The position numbers were made by a program, and so were the translations under genes. From contig JAPOVP010000079.1 in the NCBI GenBank assembly GCA_026708085.1, positions 45,512 through 109,511 on the forward strand: a stretch of 64,000 nucleotides of DNA, given 5' to 3'. Positions 8,465 through 16,757 of the stretch are shown in pieces (position 1 is the first letter of the stretch; each line of letters opens with the position of its first letter). The stretch is from Caldilineaceae bacterium (GTDB lineage Bacteria > Chloroflexota > Anaerolineae > Caldilineales > Caldilineaceae). Below the pieces are notes generated by a model. That model ran no database searches, had not been told where the DNA came from, and was given only the letters and a program-made list of their open reading frames with translations.

Positions 8465-9493
8465 ATGACGCCGATTCTTGAACTACGGAATGTAACGAAA
8501 TATTTTGGCAGCGGCCGCGAGCGCGTGACGGCCGTTGACTCGATCTCCCTGGACATTGAACCTGGCGAAATCGTTTGCCTCGTCGGTGAAAGCGGTTGTG
8601 GCAAGAGCACCACCGGCCGCATGGTTGTCGGCCTCCTGCCGCCGTCCGAGGGGCAGATTCTTTACCAGGGCCAGGATATTGCGTCAATGGAAAAGGCCGA
8701 CTATCAGCAGTACAGGCGCGCAGTCCAGATCATCCATCAGGATCCCTACGCCTCGCTTAATCCAACCCAGACCGTGCGCCAGATGATCACCACCCCCCTC
8801 TTGCGCCACCAAACGCAGGCAACAGGTCAGAATGGAGCGAGCGCTGGACGGAGAGGTCGACGTCGCGACGCGGGGCGGCGGGCTGCCGAACTGTTGGAAA
8901 TCGTTGATCTGACGCCGGTATCGGACTTTCTCGACAAGTATCCTCACCAGCTCAGCGGTGGTCAGCGTCAGCGCGTATCGGTAGCCAGAGCCTTGACCGT
9001 GGAGCCGAAATTCATCGTCGCCGACGAAGCCGTCTCAATGGTGGATGTGTCGATTCGAGTGAGCCTGCTCAACATGCTCTACCGGCTCAAAGACGAGTTC
9101 GACGTAACCTTTCTCTTCATCACGCACGACCTGGCGCTGGCGAAATACTTTGCCTGGGAAGGGCGAATCACTGTCATGTACCTGGGCCGCATAGTGGAAG
9201 AAGGACCGACGCCCCGTCTTATCACCGACTCGCGCCACCCCTATACGCAGGCGCTTCTGGGGGCGGTTCCCGAAGCCGATCCGGAGTTGGCAAAGAAGAA
9301 AGTCCACATTGAACTGCGCAGCGCAGAGATTCCCAGCCTTTTGAATCTACCTACAGGTTGTTCCTTTCATCCGCGCTGCCCATACTTTGTGCCGGGGGAA
9401 TGCGACTTGGCTGTCCCCGGACTGGAACGAATCTCAGACGGGGGCAGTGTAGCCTGCCCCGTTCGCATGGCGGAGCCGAGTCAGATTGTTTGA
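8465..9493 (+). CDS. dppF: Peptide-type ABC transporter ATPase (DppF/OppF-like)
   Basis: This second ATPase of the importer has Walker A 'GESGCGKSTTG', signature 'LSGGQRQR', Walker B 'FIVADEAVSMVD' and the C-terminal 'LPTGCSFHPRCPYF' cysteine tail of OppF. The D-E-A-V-S sequence after Walker B replaces the usual DEPVS. The track starts at 8405, but GGAGG 9 nt before the ATG at 8465 and family alignment support MTPILELRNVTKYF (342 aa). A basic low-complexity insert ('SAGRRGRRRDAGRR', about residues 125-140) precedes the signature. The segment 'AELLEIVDLTP...TVEPKF' is repeated as a decayed fragment at 11.75-11.9 kb, showing that the 3' half of this gene was part of a duplication. Confidence 0.92.
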   Translation: MTPILELRNVTKYFGSGRERVTAVDSISLDIEPGEIVCLVGESGCGKSTTGRMVVGLLPPSEGQILYQGQDIASMEKADYQQYRRAVQIIHQDPYASLNPTQTVRQMITTPLLRHQTQATGQNGASAGRRGRRRDAGRRAAELLEIVDLTPVSDFLDKYPHQLSGGQRQRVSVARALTVEPKFIVADEAVSMVDVSIRVSLLNMLYRLKDEFDVTFLFITHDLALAKYFAWEGRITVMYLGRIVEEGPTPRLITDSRHPYTQALLGAVPEADPELAKKKVHIELRSAEIPSLLNLPTGCSFHPRCPYFVPGECDLAVPGLERISDGGSVACPVRMAEPSQIV

Positions 9494-9551
9494 AGGAAGA
9501 ACTGTCGCCGGTCCGCCCCGCTATGGGGGGCAATGGCTCAGGAGGAAAGAC

Positions 9552-9743
9552 ATGGAACCCTTCCTTGGTAGAGCGGCATTTCACATCGGGTTCTAATCGG
9601 CCTTAGTTGCCGGCGCGCTCCTGTTCTTCCTTAAGAAAGGGACCGCCGCATGCGTTATCGCTCAGTTGACATTGGCTGTCGGGCTCATCTATTTGGTTCT
9701 GGAAGTGATTCTTGTGTACTGGGGAAAACCGAGAGAGCAGTGA
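9552..9743 (+). pseudogene. Broken copy of the 63-aa membrane protein gene
   Basis: This 64-codon frame aligns codon for codon with the intact gene at 11946-12137 (MEPFLGRAAFHIGF versus MDPFLGRAAFHIGF). Codon 15 is TAA here (9594-9596) where the intact copy has TAC. Beyond it the frame stays open and similar ('LVAGALLFFLKKGTA', 'WGKPREQ') to the same terminal TGA. The ribosome-binding site (AGGAGGAAAGAC-ATG) is preserved. The simplest reading is pseudogenisation by a nonsense change after the segmental duplication. A sequencing error is less likely because neighbouring codons also differ. Confidence 0.8.
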
Positions 9744-9841
9744 TCCTCGTAAGCATGCGTTCTGCTGGTGCCACAGCGCACCGCCACGCTCACTGCCACT
9801 CCTACTCCTCTACACTTCTAGCATCCCAAGGAGGATACAGA

Positions 9842-11665
9842 ATGAACCGTAGATTCTTGCTTGCCTTTGCGCTGATCGCTGCGCTTGTCATCAGCGCCTG
9901 CGGCGCACCGGCCGCCGACATGGGCGGCGGCGAGGCGGCTCCGGCCGCTGCGGAGGAAGAAACGGCTCCAGCGGGAACAGGTGTAGCCGAATTCCATCCG
10001 GCTTGGCCCTATGCGCCTCCCCCTACAGGCCACTTCAACACCTGGGTTACCAACGGCATGACCTTGGGTATCTACCGCGCCCTGATGGAACCGCCTTTGT
10101 TCATGTTCCTTTGGGCCGACGGAAGCTGGATGCCGGTCGCCGGTGAGTCCTGGGAATGGGTAGACGATGTCACCTTGCGCGTCAGTCTGATTCAGGGCGC
10201 GCAATGGAGCGACGGCAGCGACTTCACTTCGCAGGACGTCGTCGATACGCTCTCCATCTCCCGTCTGCTCAGTCAGACTGTCTGGCGTTTCCTGGATGAC
10301 GTACAGGCCGTGGATGACCATACCGTCGACTTCATTCTCAGTGGCCCGTCGACAACCGTGCCCCGCCGTGTGCTGCGCGAGGTACATATTACCGCCTCCT
10401 CGGTCTACGGCGACTTTGCCCAGCGCACCCGCGATCTGGTCGAGGCCGGCATGACCAACGAGGACGACAACTGGAAGCAGCTGCTGCAGGAGTTCAATGA
10501 GCTCCGCCCGGACGAAATGGTTGTCTTGGGGCCGTATGCGATCGACCCCGCCAGCATCACCGAGTCCCAGATGATTCTCAACAAGGTTGAGACCTCCTAC
10601 TGGGCTGACACTGTGCGCTTCGACCGCATGGTCAACTACAACGGTGAGACGCCGGTAGTTACTCCGCTCGTCCTCTCCGGCGACGTCGACTATGCTACGC
10701 ACGGCTTCCCGCCGGCCACAGAGCGCGAGTTCATTTCTCTGGGCTACCGCATCATCCGCCCTCCGATCTATGCCGGCCCGGCACTCTACTTCAACCACAC
10801 AATTCATCCTTTCCAGATGAAGGAAGTTCGGCAGGCCCTGGCTTATGCCATCAACTTTGAAGAGAATGCCTTCATATCCCTGGCCGAGTCCGGTGTGGCC
10901 CAGGCCTGCATGTGCGGCTTCTCCGACAATATGACGCCCCTGTGGTTGAGTGATGACACGCGCGCCAATCTGAACCCGTACAGCCAGGATCTGGAGAAGG
11001 CGGAAGAGCTATTGCTCGAAATCGGTTTCACTCGCGCCGACGACGGTGTTTGGTTGGACGACACCGGCGCCCGCATGGAGTGGGAGTTGACCGCGCCGAC
11101 CGAATATGCCGACTGGTCTGCCGCAGCCGAAAACGCGGCCGAGCAGTTGACCGCTTTCGGCTTCAAGACCAGCTTCCGCGGCGTAAACTTCCAGCAGCAT
11201 CCGATCGACATCAACGAAGGCAAGTTCCAATTGGCGATTCGTGGCTGGGGGGCAGGCAACCCTCACCCGTCCTTCTCCTACGAGAATGACTTCAGCACGC
11301 ACAATGCCGCCGCCACGGGCGTAGGCGCATCGGGCGCCGGCAGCATCGAGCTCCCGGGCATGTCCTTCGACCTGAACGTCAGTACAGACAGCGTCGGCGA
11401 CGTCGACCTGTGGGCTCTCACCAAGGAGGCCGGGTCCGGCGTTGACGCCGCTAAGCAAATCGCGGCGCTGGACAAGATCGCAATGGCCTACAACGAACTG
11501 CTGCCTCAGATTCCCCTGTGGGAGAAATATGGCAACAACCCGGTACCCAGCCGTTTTGCCAGCGGATGGCTGCCGGAGGGCGACCCGATTTACCTCAATA
11601 GCCCTTACGGTGACTCCTTCGTCGTCATCCAGATTCTGACCGGACAGCTTGGTCCGGCGGAATAG
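9842..11665 (+). CDS. Peptide-type ABC substrate-binding lipoprotein, copy 1
   Basis: This 607-aa family-5 extracellular solute-binding protein captures the transported solute for dppBCDF. The start at 9842 follows a near-perfect AAGGAGGATACAGA site; the 64 extra residues in the ORF track are read-through of the upstream spacer. A lipoprotein signal (MNRRFLLAFALIAALVISAC, lipidated Cys20) is followed by a low-complexity Ala/Glu linker, then an SBP_bac_5 domain. This includes 'LRVSLIQGAQWSDGSDFTSQDVV' and the hinge-region 'EVRQALAYAINFEE'. It is very similar end to end to the second copy at 12236. Solute unknown; oligopeptides or similar compounds are the family norm. Confidence 0.92.
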   Translation: MNRRFLLAFALIAALVISACGAPAADMGGGEAAPAAAEEETAPAGTGVAEFHPAWPYAPPPTGHFNTWVTNGMTLGIYRALMEPPLFMFLWADGSWMPVAGESWEWVDDVTLRVSLIQGAQWSDGSDFTSQDVVDTLSISRLLSQTVWRFLDDVQAVDDHTVDFILSGPSTTVPRRVLREVHITASSVYGDFAQRTRDLVEAGMTNEDDNWKQLLQEFNELRPDEMVVLGPYAIDPASITESQMILNKVETSYWADTVRFDRMVNYNGETPVVTPLVLSGDVDYATHGFPPATEREFISLGYRIIRPPIYAGPALYFNHTIHPFQMKEVRQALAYAINFEENAFISLAESGVAQACMCGFSDNMTPLWLSDDTRANLNPYSQDLEKAEELLLEIGFTRADDGVWLDDTGARMEWELTAPTEYADWSAAAENAAEQLTAFGFKTSFRGVNFQQHPIDINEGKFQLAIRGWGAGNPHPSFSYENDFSTHNAAATGVGASGAGSIELPGMSFDLNVSTDSVGDVDLWALTKEAGSGVDAAKQIAALDKIAMAYNELLPQIPLWEKYGNNPVPSRFASGWLPEGDPIYLNSPYGDSFVVIQILTGQLGPAE

Positions 11666-11751
11666 GTGATACGGCAAAGTTTGTCTTGCGGTAAGACAAG
11701 GGTAGTTAGGGCCGCCCCAGAGGTTGCGGCAGAAGAGGCAGGCGAAGGGAT

Positions 11752-11906
11752 GTGGAGAAGAGGTCTGCCGAACTGTTGGATATCGTCGAGCTGGCGCCGG
11801 CATCGGACTTTCTCGACAAGTACCCTCACCGGCTGAGCGGTGGTCTGCGTCAGCGCGTTTCAATAGCATGGGCATTGACGGTGGAGCCGAAGTTCACCGT
11901 CGCCCG
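11752..11906 (+). pseudogene. Decayed fragment of dppF
   Basis: The frame reads 'AELLDIVELAPASDFLDKYPHRLSGG' and on to 'TVEPKFTVA', matching residues around the signature motif of dppF at 8880-9020. The signature is damaged (LSGGLRQR, then SIAWAL for SVARAL). After 'KFTVA' homology stops, and about 30 bp later the sequence resembles the spacer before the 63-aa gene, so roughly 0.5 kb including Walker B was deleted. Without Walker A and B it cannot be functional. It marks the left end of the duplicated segment. Confidence 0.85.
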
Positions 11907-11945
11907 CCCGCCGAGTCATGGGGTTAAAGGCACAGCAGGAAAAAC

Positions 11946-12137
11946 ATGGATCCATTTCTTGGTAGGGCGGCCTTTCACATCGGGTTCTACATTGCCTTCG
12001 TAGCCGGCGCCCTTCTGCTTATCCTGAAAAAGGGGACCGCCGAATACGTTATTACCCAGTTCACTCTGGGCGTCGGGCTCGTATATCTGTTGTTGGTAGT
12101 AATTCTTGTGCAGTGGGGAAAGCGGAGAGAGCAGTGA
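11946..12137 (+). CDS. Small two-helix membrane protein (63 aa)
   Basis: A 63-aa protein with two hydrophobic segments (about 11-28 'FHIGFYIAFVAGALLLIL' and 36-55 'ITQFTLGVGLVYLLLVVILV') separated by a KKGT turn and ending in a basic 'WGKRREQ' tail. AGGA lies about 6 nt before the ATG. It sits directly before the second binding-protein gene, and the same arrangement exists, broken, before the first. Position suggests an accessory subunit of the importer, but no family was recognised and function is unknown. Conservation of the reading frame against the degraded copy argues that it is a real gene. Confidence 0.6.
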   Translation: MDPFLGRAAFHIGFYIAFVAGALLLILKKGTAEYVITQFTLGVGLVYLLLVVILVQWGKRREQ

Positions 12138-12235
12138 TCCGCGTAAGCATGCGCTCTGCAGGTGCCACAGCGCGCGGTCGCGCTCACTATCGCTCCTACT
12201 CCTCAGAAACTCAAATATCCTAAGGAGGATACAGA

Positions 12236-14059
12236 ATGAACCGAAGATTTTGGCTGGTTATTGCTCTGATCGCGGCCTTGGCCATCAGCGCGTGCGGCGC
12301 GCCGGCGGCCGATATGGGCGGCGGCGAGGCGGCTCCGGCCGCTGCGGAGGAAGAGGCTGCTCCGGCCGGAACCGGCGTAGCTGAGTTCCATCCGGCCTGG
12401 CCCTACGCGCCGCCCCCCACGGGCCACTTCAACACCTGGGTCACGAACGGAATGACCCTGGGCATCTACCGCGCCCTGATGGAACCGCCGTTGTTCATGT
12501 TCTTGTGGGCCGACGGCAGCTGGCTGCCGGTGGCCGGTGAGGACTGGGAGTGGGTCGATGACGTCACCTTGCGCGTCAATCTGATCCAGGGCGCGAGCTG
12601 GAGTGACGGCAGCGCCTTCACTTCGCAGGACGTTGTCGATACATTCTCCATCTCCCGTCTGCTCAGCCAGACGGTCTGGCGCTTCCTCGACGACGTGCAG
12701 GCCGTTGACGATCACACCGTCGACTTCGTCCTCAGCGGTCCGTCCACCACCGTCCCCCGCCGTGTACTGCGCGAGGTGCACATCACGGCCTCCTCAGTCT
12801 ATGGCGACTTCGCCCAGCGCACCCGCGATCTGGTCGAGGGCGGCATGACCAATGAGGACGACGAATGGAAGCAGTTGTTGCAGGAGTTCAACGAGTTGCG
12901 CCCGGACGAAATGGTCGTCTTGGGGCCGTACGCGATCGACCCTGCCAGCATCACCGAGTCCCAGATGATTCTCAACAAGGTCGAGACTTCCTTCTGGGCC
13001 GACACCGTGCGCTTCGACCGCATGCTCAACTACAACGGTGAGACGCCGGTGGTTACGCCGCTCGTCCTTTCTGGCGACGTCGACTATGCTACGCACGGAT
13101 TCCCGCCAGCCACAGAGCGCGAGTTCATCTCTCTGGGCTACCGCATCATCCGCGCTCCGATCTACGGCGGCCCGGCACTCTATTTCAACCACACCATCTA
13201 TCCCTTCAACGTAAAAGAAGTGCGTCAGGCCCTGGCCTACGCCATCAACTTTGAAGAGAACGCCTATATCTCGCTGGCCGAATCGGGTGTGGCGCAGGAG
13301 TGCATGTGCGGCTTCTCGGACAACATTACGCCTCTGTGGCTGAGTGACGATGCGCGCGCCAGCTTGGATCCGTACAGCCAGGATCTGGAGAAGGCGGAGC
13401 AGATGTTGCTCGACATCGGTTTCACTCGCGCCGACGACGGTGTCTGGGTTGACGACACCGGCGCCCGCATGGAGTGGGAGCTGACCGCACCGGCAGAGTA
13501 CGCCGACTGGTCTGCCGCAGCTGAAAACGTGGCCGAGCAGTTGACTGCCTTCGGATTCCAGACCAGCTTCCGAGGTGTCAACTTCCAGCAGCATCCGATC
13601 GACGTGAATGAGGGCAAATTCCAGTTGGCGATTCGCGGCTGGGGCGCTGGCAACCCGCACCCGTCCTTCTCCTATGAGAATGACTTCAGCACGCACAACG
13701 CCGCCGCCACGGGTGTAGGCGCGTCGGGCGCCGGTAGCATCGAACTGCCCGGCATGTCCTTCGACCTGAACGTCAGCACCGACAGCGTTGGCGATGTCGA
13801 CCTGTGGGCGCTGACCAAGGAGGCCGGCTCAGGTGGTGACGCCGCCATGCAGATTGCGGCGCTCGACAAGATCGCTATGGCCTATAACGAACTGCTGCCG
13901 CAGATTCCTCTGTGGGAGCGCTACGGCAACAACCCGGTGCCCAGCCGCTTTGCCAGTGGTTGGCTGCCCGAAGGCGACCCGATCTACGTCAACAGCCCTT
14001 ACGCCGACTCCTTCGTCGTAATTCAGATTCTGACCGGACAGTTAGGCCCGGCGGAATAG
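12236..14059 (+). CDS. Peptide-type ABC substrate-binding lipoprotein, copy 2
   Basis: This 607-aa paralogue has the same length as copy 1 and is nearly collinear with it, including AAGGAGGATACAGA before the ATG and the lipoprotein signal ending 'LAISAC' (Cys20). Differences are scattered conservative substitutions (for example FNVKEVRQ versus FQMKEVRQ), as expected after a fairly old duplication followed by purifying selection. Both copies keep all SBP_bac_5 landmarks, so both are probably functional and may differ in ligand preference. Unlike copy 1 it is followed by an intact intrinsic terminator. Confidence 0.92.
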   Translation: MNRRFWLVIALIAALAISACGAPAADMGGGEAAPAAAEEEAAPAGTGVAEFHPAWPYAPPPTGHFNTWVTNGMTLGIYRALMEPPLFMFLWADGSWLPVAGEDWEWVDDVTLRVNLIQGASWSDGSAFTSQDVVDTFSISRLLSQTVWRFLDDVQAVDDHTVDFVLSGPSTTVPRRVLREVHITASSVYGDFAQRTRDLVEGGMTNEDDEWKQLLQEFNELRPDEMVVLGPYAIDPASITESQMILNKVETSFWADTVRFDRMLNYNGETPVVTPLVLSGDVDYATHGFPPATEREFISLGYRIIRAPIYGGPALYFNHTIYPFNVKEVRQALAYAINFEENAYISLAESGVAQECMCGFSDNITPLWLSDDARASLDPYSQDLEKAEQMLLDIGFTRADDGVWVDDTGARMEWELTAPAEYADWSAAAENVAEQLTAFGFQTSFRGVNFQQHPIDVNEGKFQLAIRGWGAGNPHPSFSYENDFSTHNAAATGVGASGAGSIELPGMSFDLNVSTDSVGDVDLWALTKEAGSGGDAAMQIAALDKIAMAYNELLPQIPLWERYGNNPVPSRFASGWLPEGDPIYVNSPYADSFVVIQILTGQLGPAE

Positions 14060-14101
14060 GCGATACGGCAGAGCTGGTTTTGTGGTAGAATAAGTGTAGT
14101 T

Positions 14102-14134
14102 AGGGCCGGCACCCCTGTGTCGGCCCTATTCTTT
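14102..14134 (+). terminator. Intrinsic terminator of the dpp operon
   Basis: AGGGCCGGCAC-CCCT-GTGTCGGCCCT forms an 11-bp stem with one G-U pair and a 4-nt loop, followed by ATTCTTT. It ends the importer operon. After copy 1 only the left arm (TAGTTAGGGCCG near 11705-11717) survives before the duplication junction. Confidence 0.75.
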
Positions 14135-14206
14135 CAACACCGGCGCACGGTCAGGCCCGCCGACAAGAAAACCGGATACAACGCCTGCGCCACGAGGGAG
14201 AACAGT

Positions 14207-15046
14207 ATGAACACAGATTTGACCCAGGACCAGATCGACTCCTATCGGCAAAACGGGTTCGTGGTCCTTCACGACTTCCTCACGCCAGAGGAATTGGAGA
14301 CCTGGCGGCAGGCGGTTGACGGGGCCGTGCGTCAACGTGGAAAGCAGAAGATGTTCAATAAGGAAGTGGACGAAGACCAGGAAGAAACTTACTACGACTT
14401 CGTCTTTGTTCAGCGTATCAACCTGTGGCAGGACAGTCTGGACGTTCGGCGGCTGATTCTGGACCCCCGTCTGGGCAGGATGGCCTCAGATCTGGCCGGG
14501 GTGGAAGGCGTACGCATCTGGCATGACCAGGCGTTGATCAAGCAGCCGTGGGCCAACCCCACCGGCTGGCATCTCGACAATCCATACTGGTCCTACTCGT
14601 CCCGCAAGACGCTCAGTCTCTGGGTCGCTCTCGACGACGCCACGCTGCAGAACGGCTGCCTCTACTTCCTGCCCGGCAGCCACAAGACAGCCACTTACGA
14701 CAACGCCGGCATCGGCGAAAACATCGGCGACATCTTTCGCGTCTACCCGCAGTGGCAAGACATCATGGCGGCCCCCGCCGAGATGAAAGCCGGTTCCGCC
14801 TCCTTTCACAACGGACTCATCGCCCACGGCGCCGGTGCCAACATGACCCCGGGCTGGCGGCGGGCCATGACCTGCGGCTTCATGCCCGACGGCTGCACCT
14901 TCAACGGCAAACAGAACATCCTCAATGATGAACAGTTCGCCAGCTATGAGATTGGCGACCTGCTCGACGACGACCGGCAGAACCCCCTCATCTTCCATCG
15001 CTCCAAGCCCTATGAGGAGAAACTGGCCGAACGATTCGCTCAGTGA
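14207..15046 (+). CDS. Phytanoyl-CoA dioxygenase (PhyH) family protein
   Basis: This 279-aa Fe(II)/2-oxoglutarate-dependent oxygenase fold has the N-terminal 'DQIDSYRQNGFVVLHDFLTPEEL' typical of PhyH. The iron site is H-x-D in 'GWHLDNPYW' with the distal His in 'FHNGLIAHGAGANMTPGWRRA', whose Arg binds 2-oxoglutarate. 'LDDATLQNGCLYFLPGSHK' is the family's core. The ATG at 14207 after GGGAG is preferred over the track start at 14117, which lies close to the terminator. The substrate is not predictable; environmental PhyH proteins hydroxylate varied small molecules. It is followed by 600 bp of non-coding DNA and is probably monocistronic. Confidence 0.88.
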   Translation: MNTDLTQDQIDSYRQNGFVVLHDFLTPEELETWRQAVDGAVRQRGKQKMFNKEVDEDQEETYYDFVFVQRINLWQDSLDVRRLILDPRLGRMASDLAGVEGVRIWHDQALIKQPWANPTGWHLDNPYWSYSSRKTLSLWVALDDATLQNGCLYFLPGSHKTATYDNAGIGENIGDIFRVYPQWQDIMAAPAEMKAGSASFHNGLIAHGAGANMTPGWRRAMTCGFMPDGCTFNGKQNILNDEQFASYEIGDLLDDDRQNPLIFHRSKPYEEKLAERFAQ

Positions 15047-15549
15047 TAGTAGGTTGGGAGGTACCGGTCTTGAAATCGGCCCAGCGCTGATCATCCTTAC
15101 TGCCGGTCGGTACTCACTTTCCAACTTGGTTGTAATGAACTGTCTGAGATTGATAGTGTCCGAATTCGTGGACGCATTGCTTCAAGAGTATCTTCGTGAT
15201 AGAGACGTCTTTCTCGCCGATAGAAATCTAGAGGCGTAGGAGTGCCATTGAAAGTCTGGGATTGGCTAGGATTGAATCTGCTCATACTTCGAAAGGGTCG
15301 GTGAGTTTAGGTTTGCAAAACTGATACAGAGAAATCTCCCCCCAAAAAGACGTTCTGGCGCGACGTTTGTAGACTTCACGCGACATTTGCAGACTTAGCG
15401 CGACAAAATGCGAGCTGAACACCTGACACATGTATCGGTTTTGTGCAAGACATCGTAGTGCTGCCTGAGTAAAGTAAAGTTGGCTCCTGTGGGTCATTTG
15501 AGCCCCCGCGCTTAGGGTACGATTCCCCCGGAATCCAGCTCGGCGCCGA
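15047..15549. other. Intergenic region with a possible transposon-end remnant
   Basis: No credible gene was seen; the small ORFs lack protein character and ribosome-binding sites. The region contains the 20-bp direct repeats at 15359-15405 and, to their right, the promoter of the next operon. Confidence 0.6.
15359..15405. repeat. 20-bp direct repeats resembling transposase-binding sites at a transposon end
   Basis: CGCGACRTTTGYAGACTTMR occurs at 15359 and 15379, with a third partial unit CGCGACA at 15399, in perfect 20-bp register. Read on the minus strand this is TGTCGCG...TGTCGCG...CGTCGCG. Several short direct repeats starting with TGTCG are how ends of Tn7/Tn5053/Mu-like elements look. 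No transposase gene or matching second end was seen, so a solo or decayed end is inferred. Confidence 0.45.
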
Positions 15550-15578
15550 TTGACACTTCTTACCTGCTATGCTAGCAT
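15550..15578 (+). promoter_or_regulatory. Sigma-70 promoter of the Gfo/Idh-sugar ABC operon
   Basis: A consensus TTGACA (15550-15555), 17-bp spacer and TAGCAT (15573-15578) preceded by an extended -10 TG (TGC-TAGCAT) point into the GTG start at 15652. The predicted leader is about 65 nt. Confidence 0.6.
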
Positions 15579-15651
15579 TCCCGTCATTCCTGTTTACCCT
15601 CCCGCCGCACACCGACTATACGAATATACTCCACTTTGAGGAGGATGCTCC

Positions 15652-16650
15652 GTGCTGAACGTAGCAATTATTGGAATGGGGAACATCGGCCGTACACATG
15701 CCGGTGTCTACCAGGCCAGCGAACGCGCGCACCTTGCTGCCGTATGTGACATGGACAAGAGCATAGCAGACGCGGCAGCAGAGCGCTTTGCCGTACCAGC
15801 CTACTACAGCGTATCAGAGCTGCTCGACAACGTTGAACTGAACGCCGTCAGTGTCACCACCGCGGGGCCGGAAAACGGCGGCCATCACTACGAGCCTGTA
15901 ATGCAGTGCTTCGATGCGGGGCTGCACGTATTATGCGAAAAACCGATCTCAAACAACATAGAGCATGCCCGCGAAATGGCTGCCAGGGCCGATGAGACCG
16001 GCCTCTACTTCGGCATCAACCTCAACCATCGTTTCGTGCCGCCGGCAGCCAGGGCCAGGCAGTGGGTCGAAGAAGGCAGGTTGGGCGATCTGCTGCTCAT
16101 AAACATGACGATGTGGATCGGTAATCCAAATGACACCTCGCCCTGGTTTCACATTCGCGCCCTCCATCCCCATAGTCTCGACATCATGCGCTACTTCTGT
16201 GGTGACGTGAAGCGCGTCCATGCCTTCTTCAACCAGGCCCCGGGGCGGGTCTGTTTTTCAAATGCCCAGGTGAACCTGGAGTTTGCCAATGGGGTCGTCG
16301 GCCACCTTACAGGCAGCTATGACACCAACCCGCGCCACAATCTGGAACGTTGCGAGGTGATGGGGACGGCCGGCCGCTTTGTGCTCGACAACCTCTACCA
16401 GGAGTTGACGCTCTACCCCCGCCAGAGCGAAGAGTTGACCGTCGTGCGCAACAGCATCATGGGCGGTCTCAGCGGCTTTGACGCCACGTTCACCAACCGC
16501 ATCAATCGCTGGATCGAACAGGTGGACGAGGGTGTGCCGCGTGATGAAATCGAGGCCTCCGGCCGAGAAGGGCTGGCCGTGCAGGAGATCATTGAGGCGG
16601 CAATCCGTTCTCACCATAGTGGAAAAGCGGAGGAAGTTCCGGCCGTCTGA
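15652..16650 (+). CDS. Gfo/Idh/MocA-family oxidoreductase
   Basis: This 332-aa NAD(P)-dependent sugar- or polyol-type dehydrogenase begins with a Rossmann motif 'VAIIGMGNIGRTHAGVY' and has the family's 'VLCEKPISNN' Lys and a C-terminal alpha/beta dimerisation domain from about residue 125. The start is GTG, supported by GAGGAGG 7 nt upstream. Family members oxidise or reduce sugars, inositols and related compounds in the cytoplasm. It leads an operon with a PhyH gene and a carbohydrate-type ABC importer, so its substrate is probably the imported compound or a product of it (inference). Confidence 0.9.
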   Translation: MLNVAIIGMGNIGRTHAGVYQASERAHLAAVCDMDKSIADAAAERFAVPAYYSVSELLDNVELNAVSVTTAGPENGGHHYEPVMQCFDAGLHVLCEKPISNNIEHAREMAARADETGLYFGINLNHRFVPPAARARQWVEEGRLGDLLLINMTMWIGNPNDTSPWFHIRALHPHSLDIMRYFCGDVKRVHAFFNQAPGRVCFSNAQVNLEFANGVVGHLTGSYDTNPRHNLERCEVMGTAGRFVLDNLYQELTLYPRQSEELTVVRNSIMGGLSGFDATFTNRINRWIEQVDEGVPRDEIEASGREGLAVQEIIEAAIRSHHSGKAEEVPAV

Positions 16651-16757
16651 GGACTTTGTAGGCCGCTGAATGTGCGATGAGCCTGAGTGCCTTGTTCTGA
16701 GTTCCGGCCGGGCCAAGCTGGCGCCTATGAACAACTGGATGGGGAGCAAGAGCTGAA

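Noticed and set aside
9650-9841. 64-residue N-terminal extension of the first binding protein in the ORF track
   Set aside because: The perfect ribosome-binding site and lipoprotein signal at 9842, and the identical start in copy 2, show it is out-of-frame read-through of the broken small gene.
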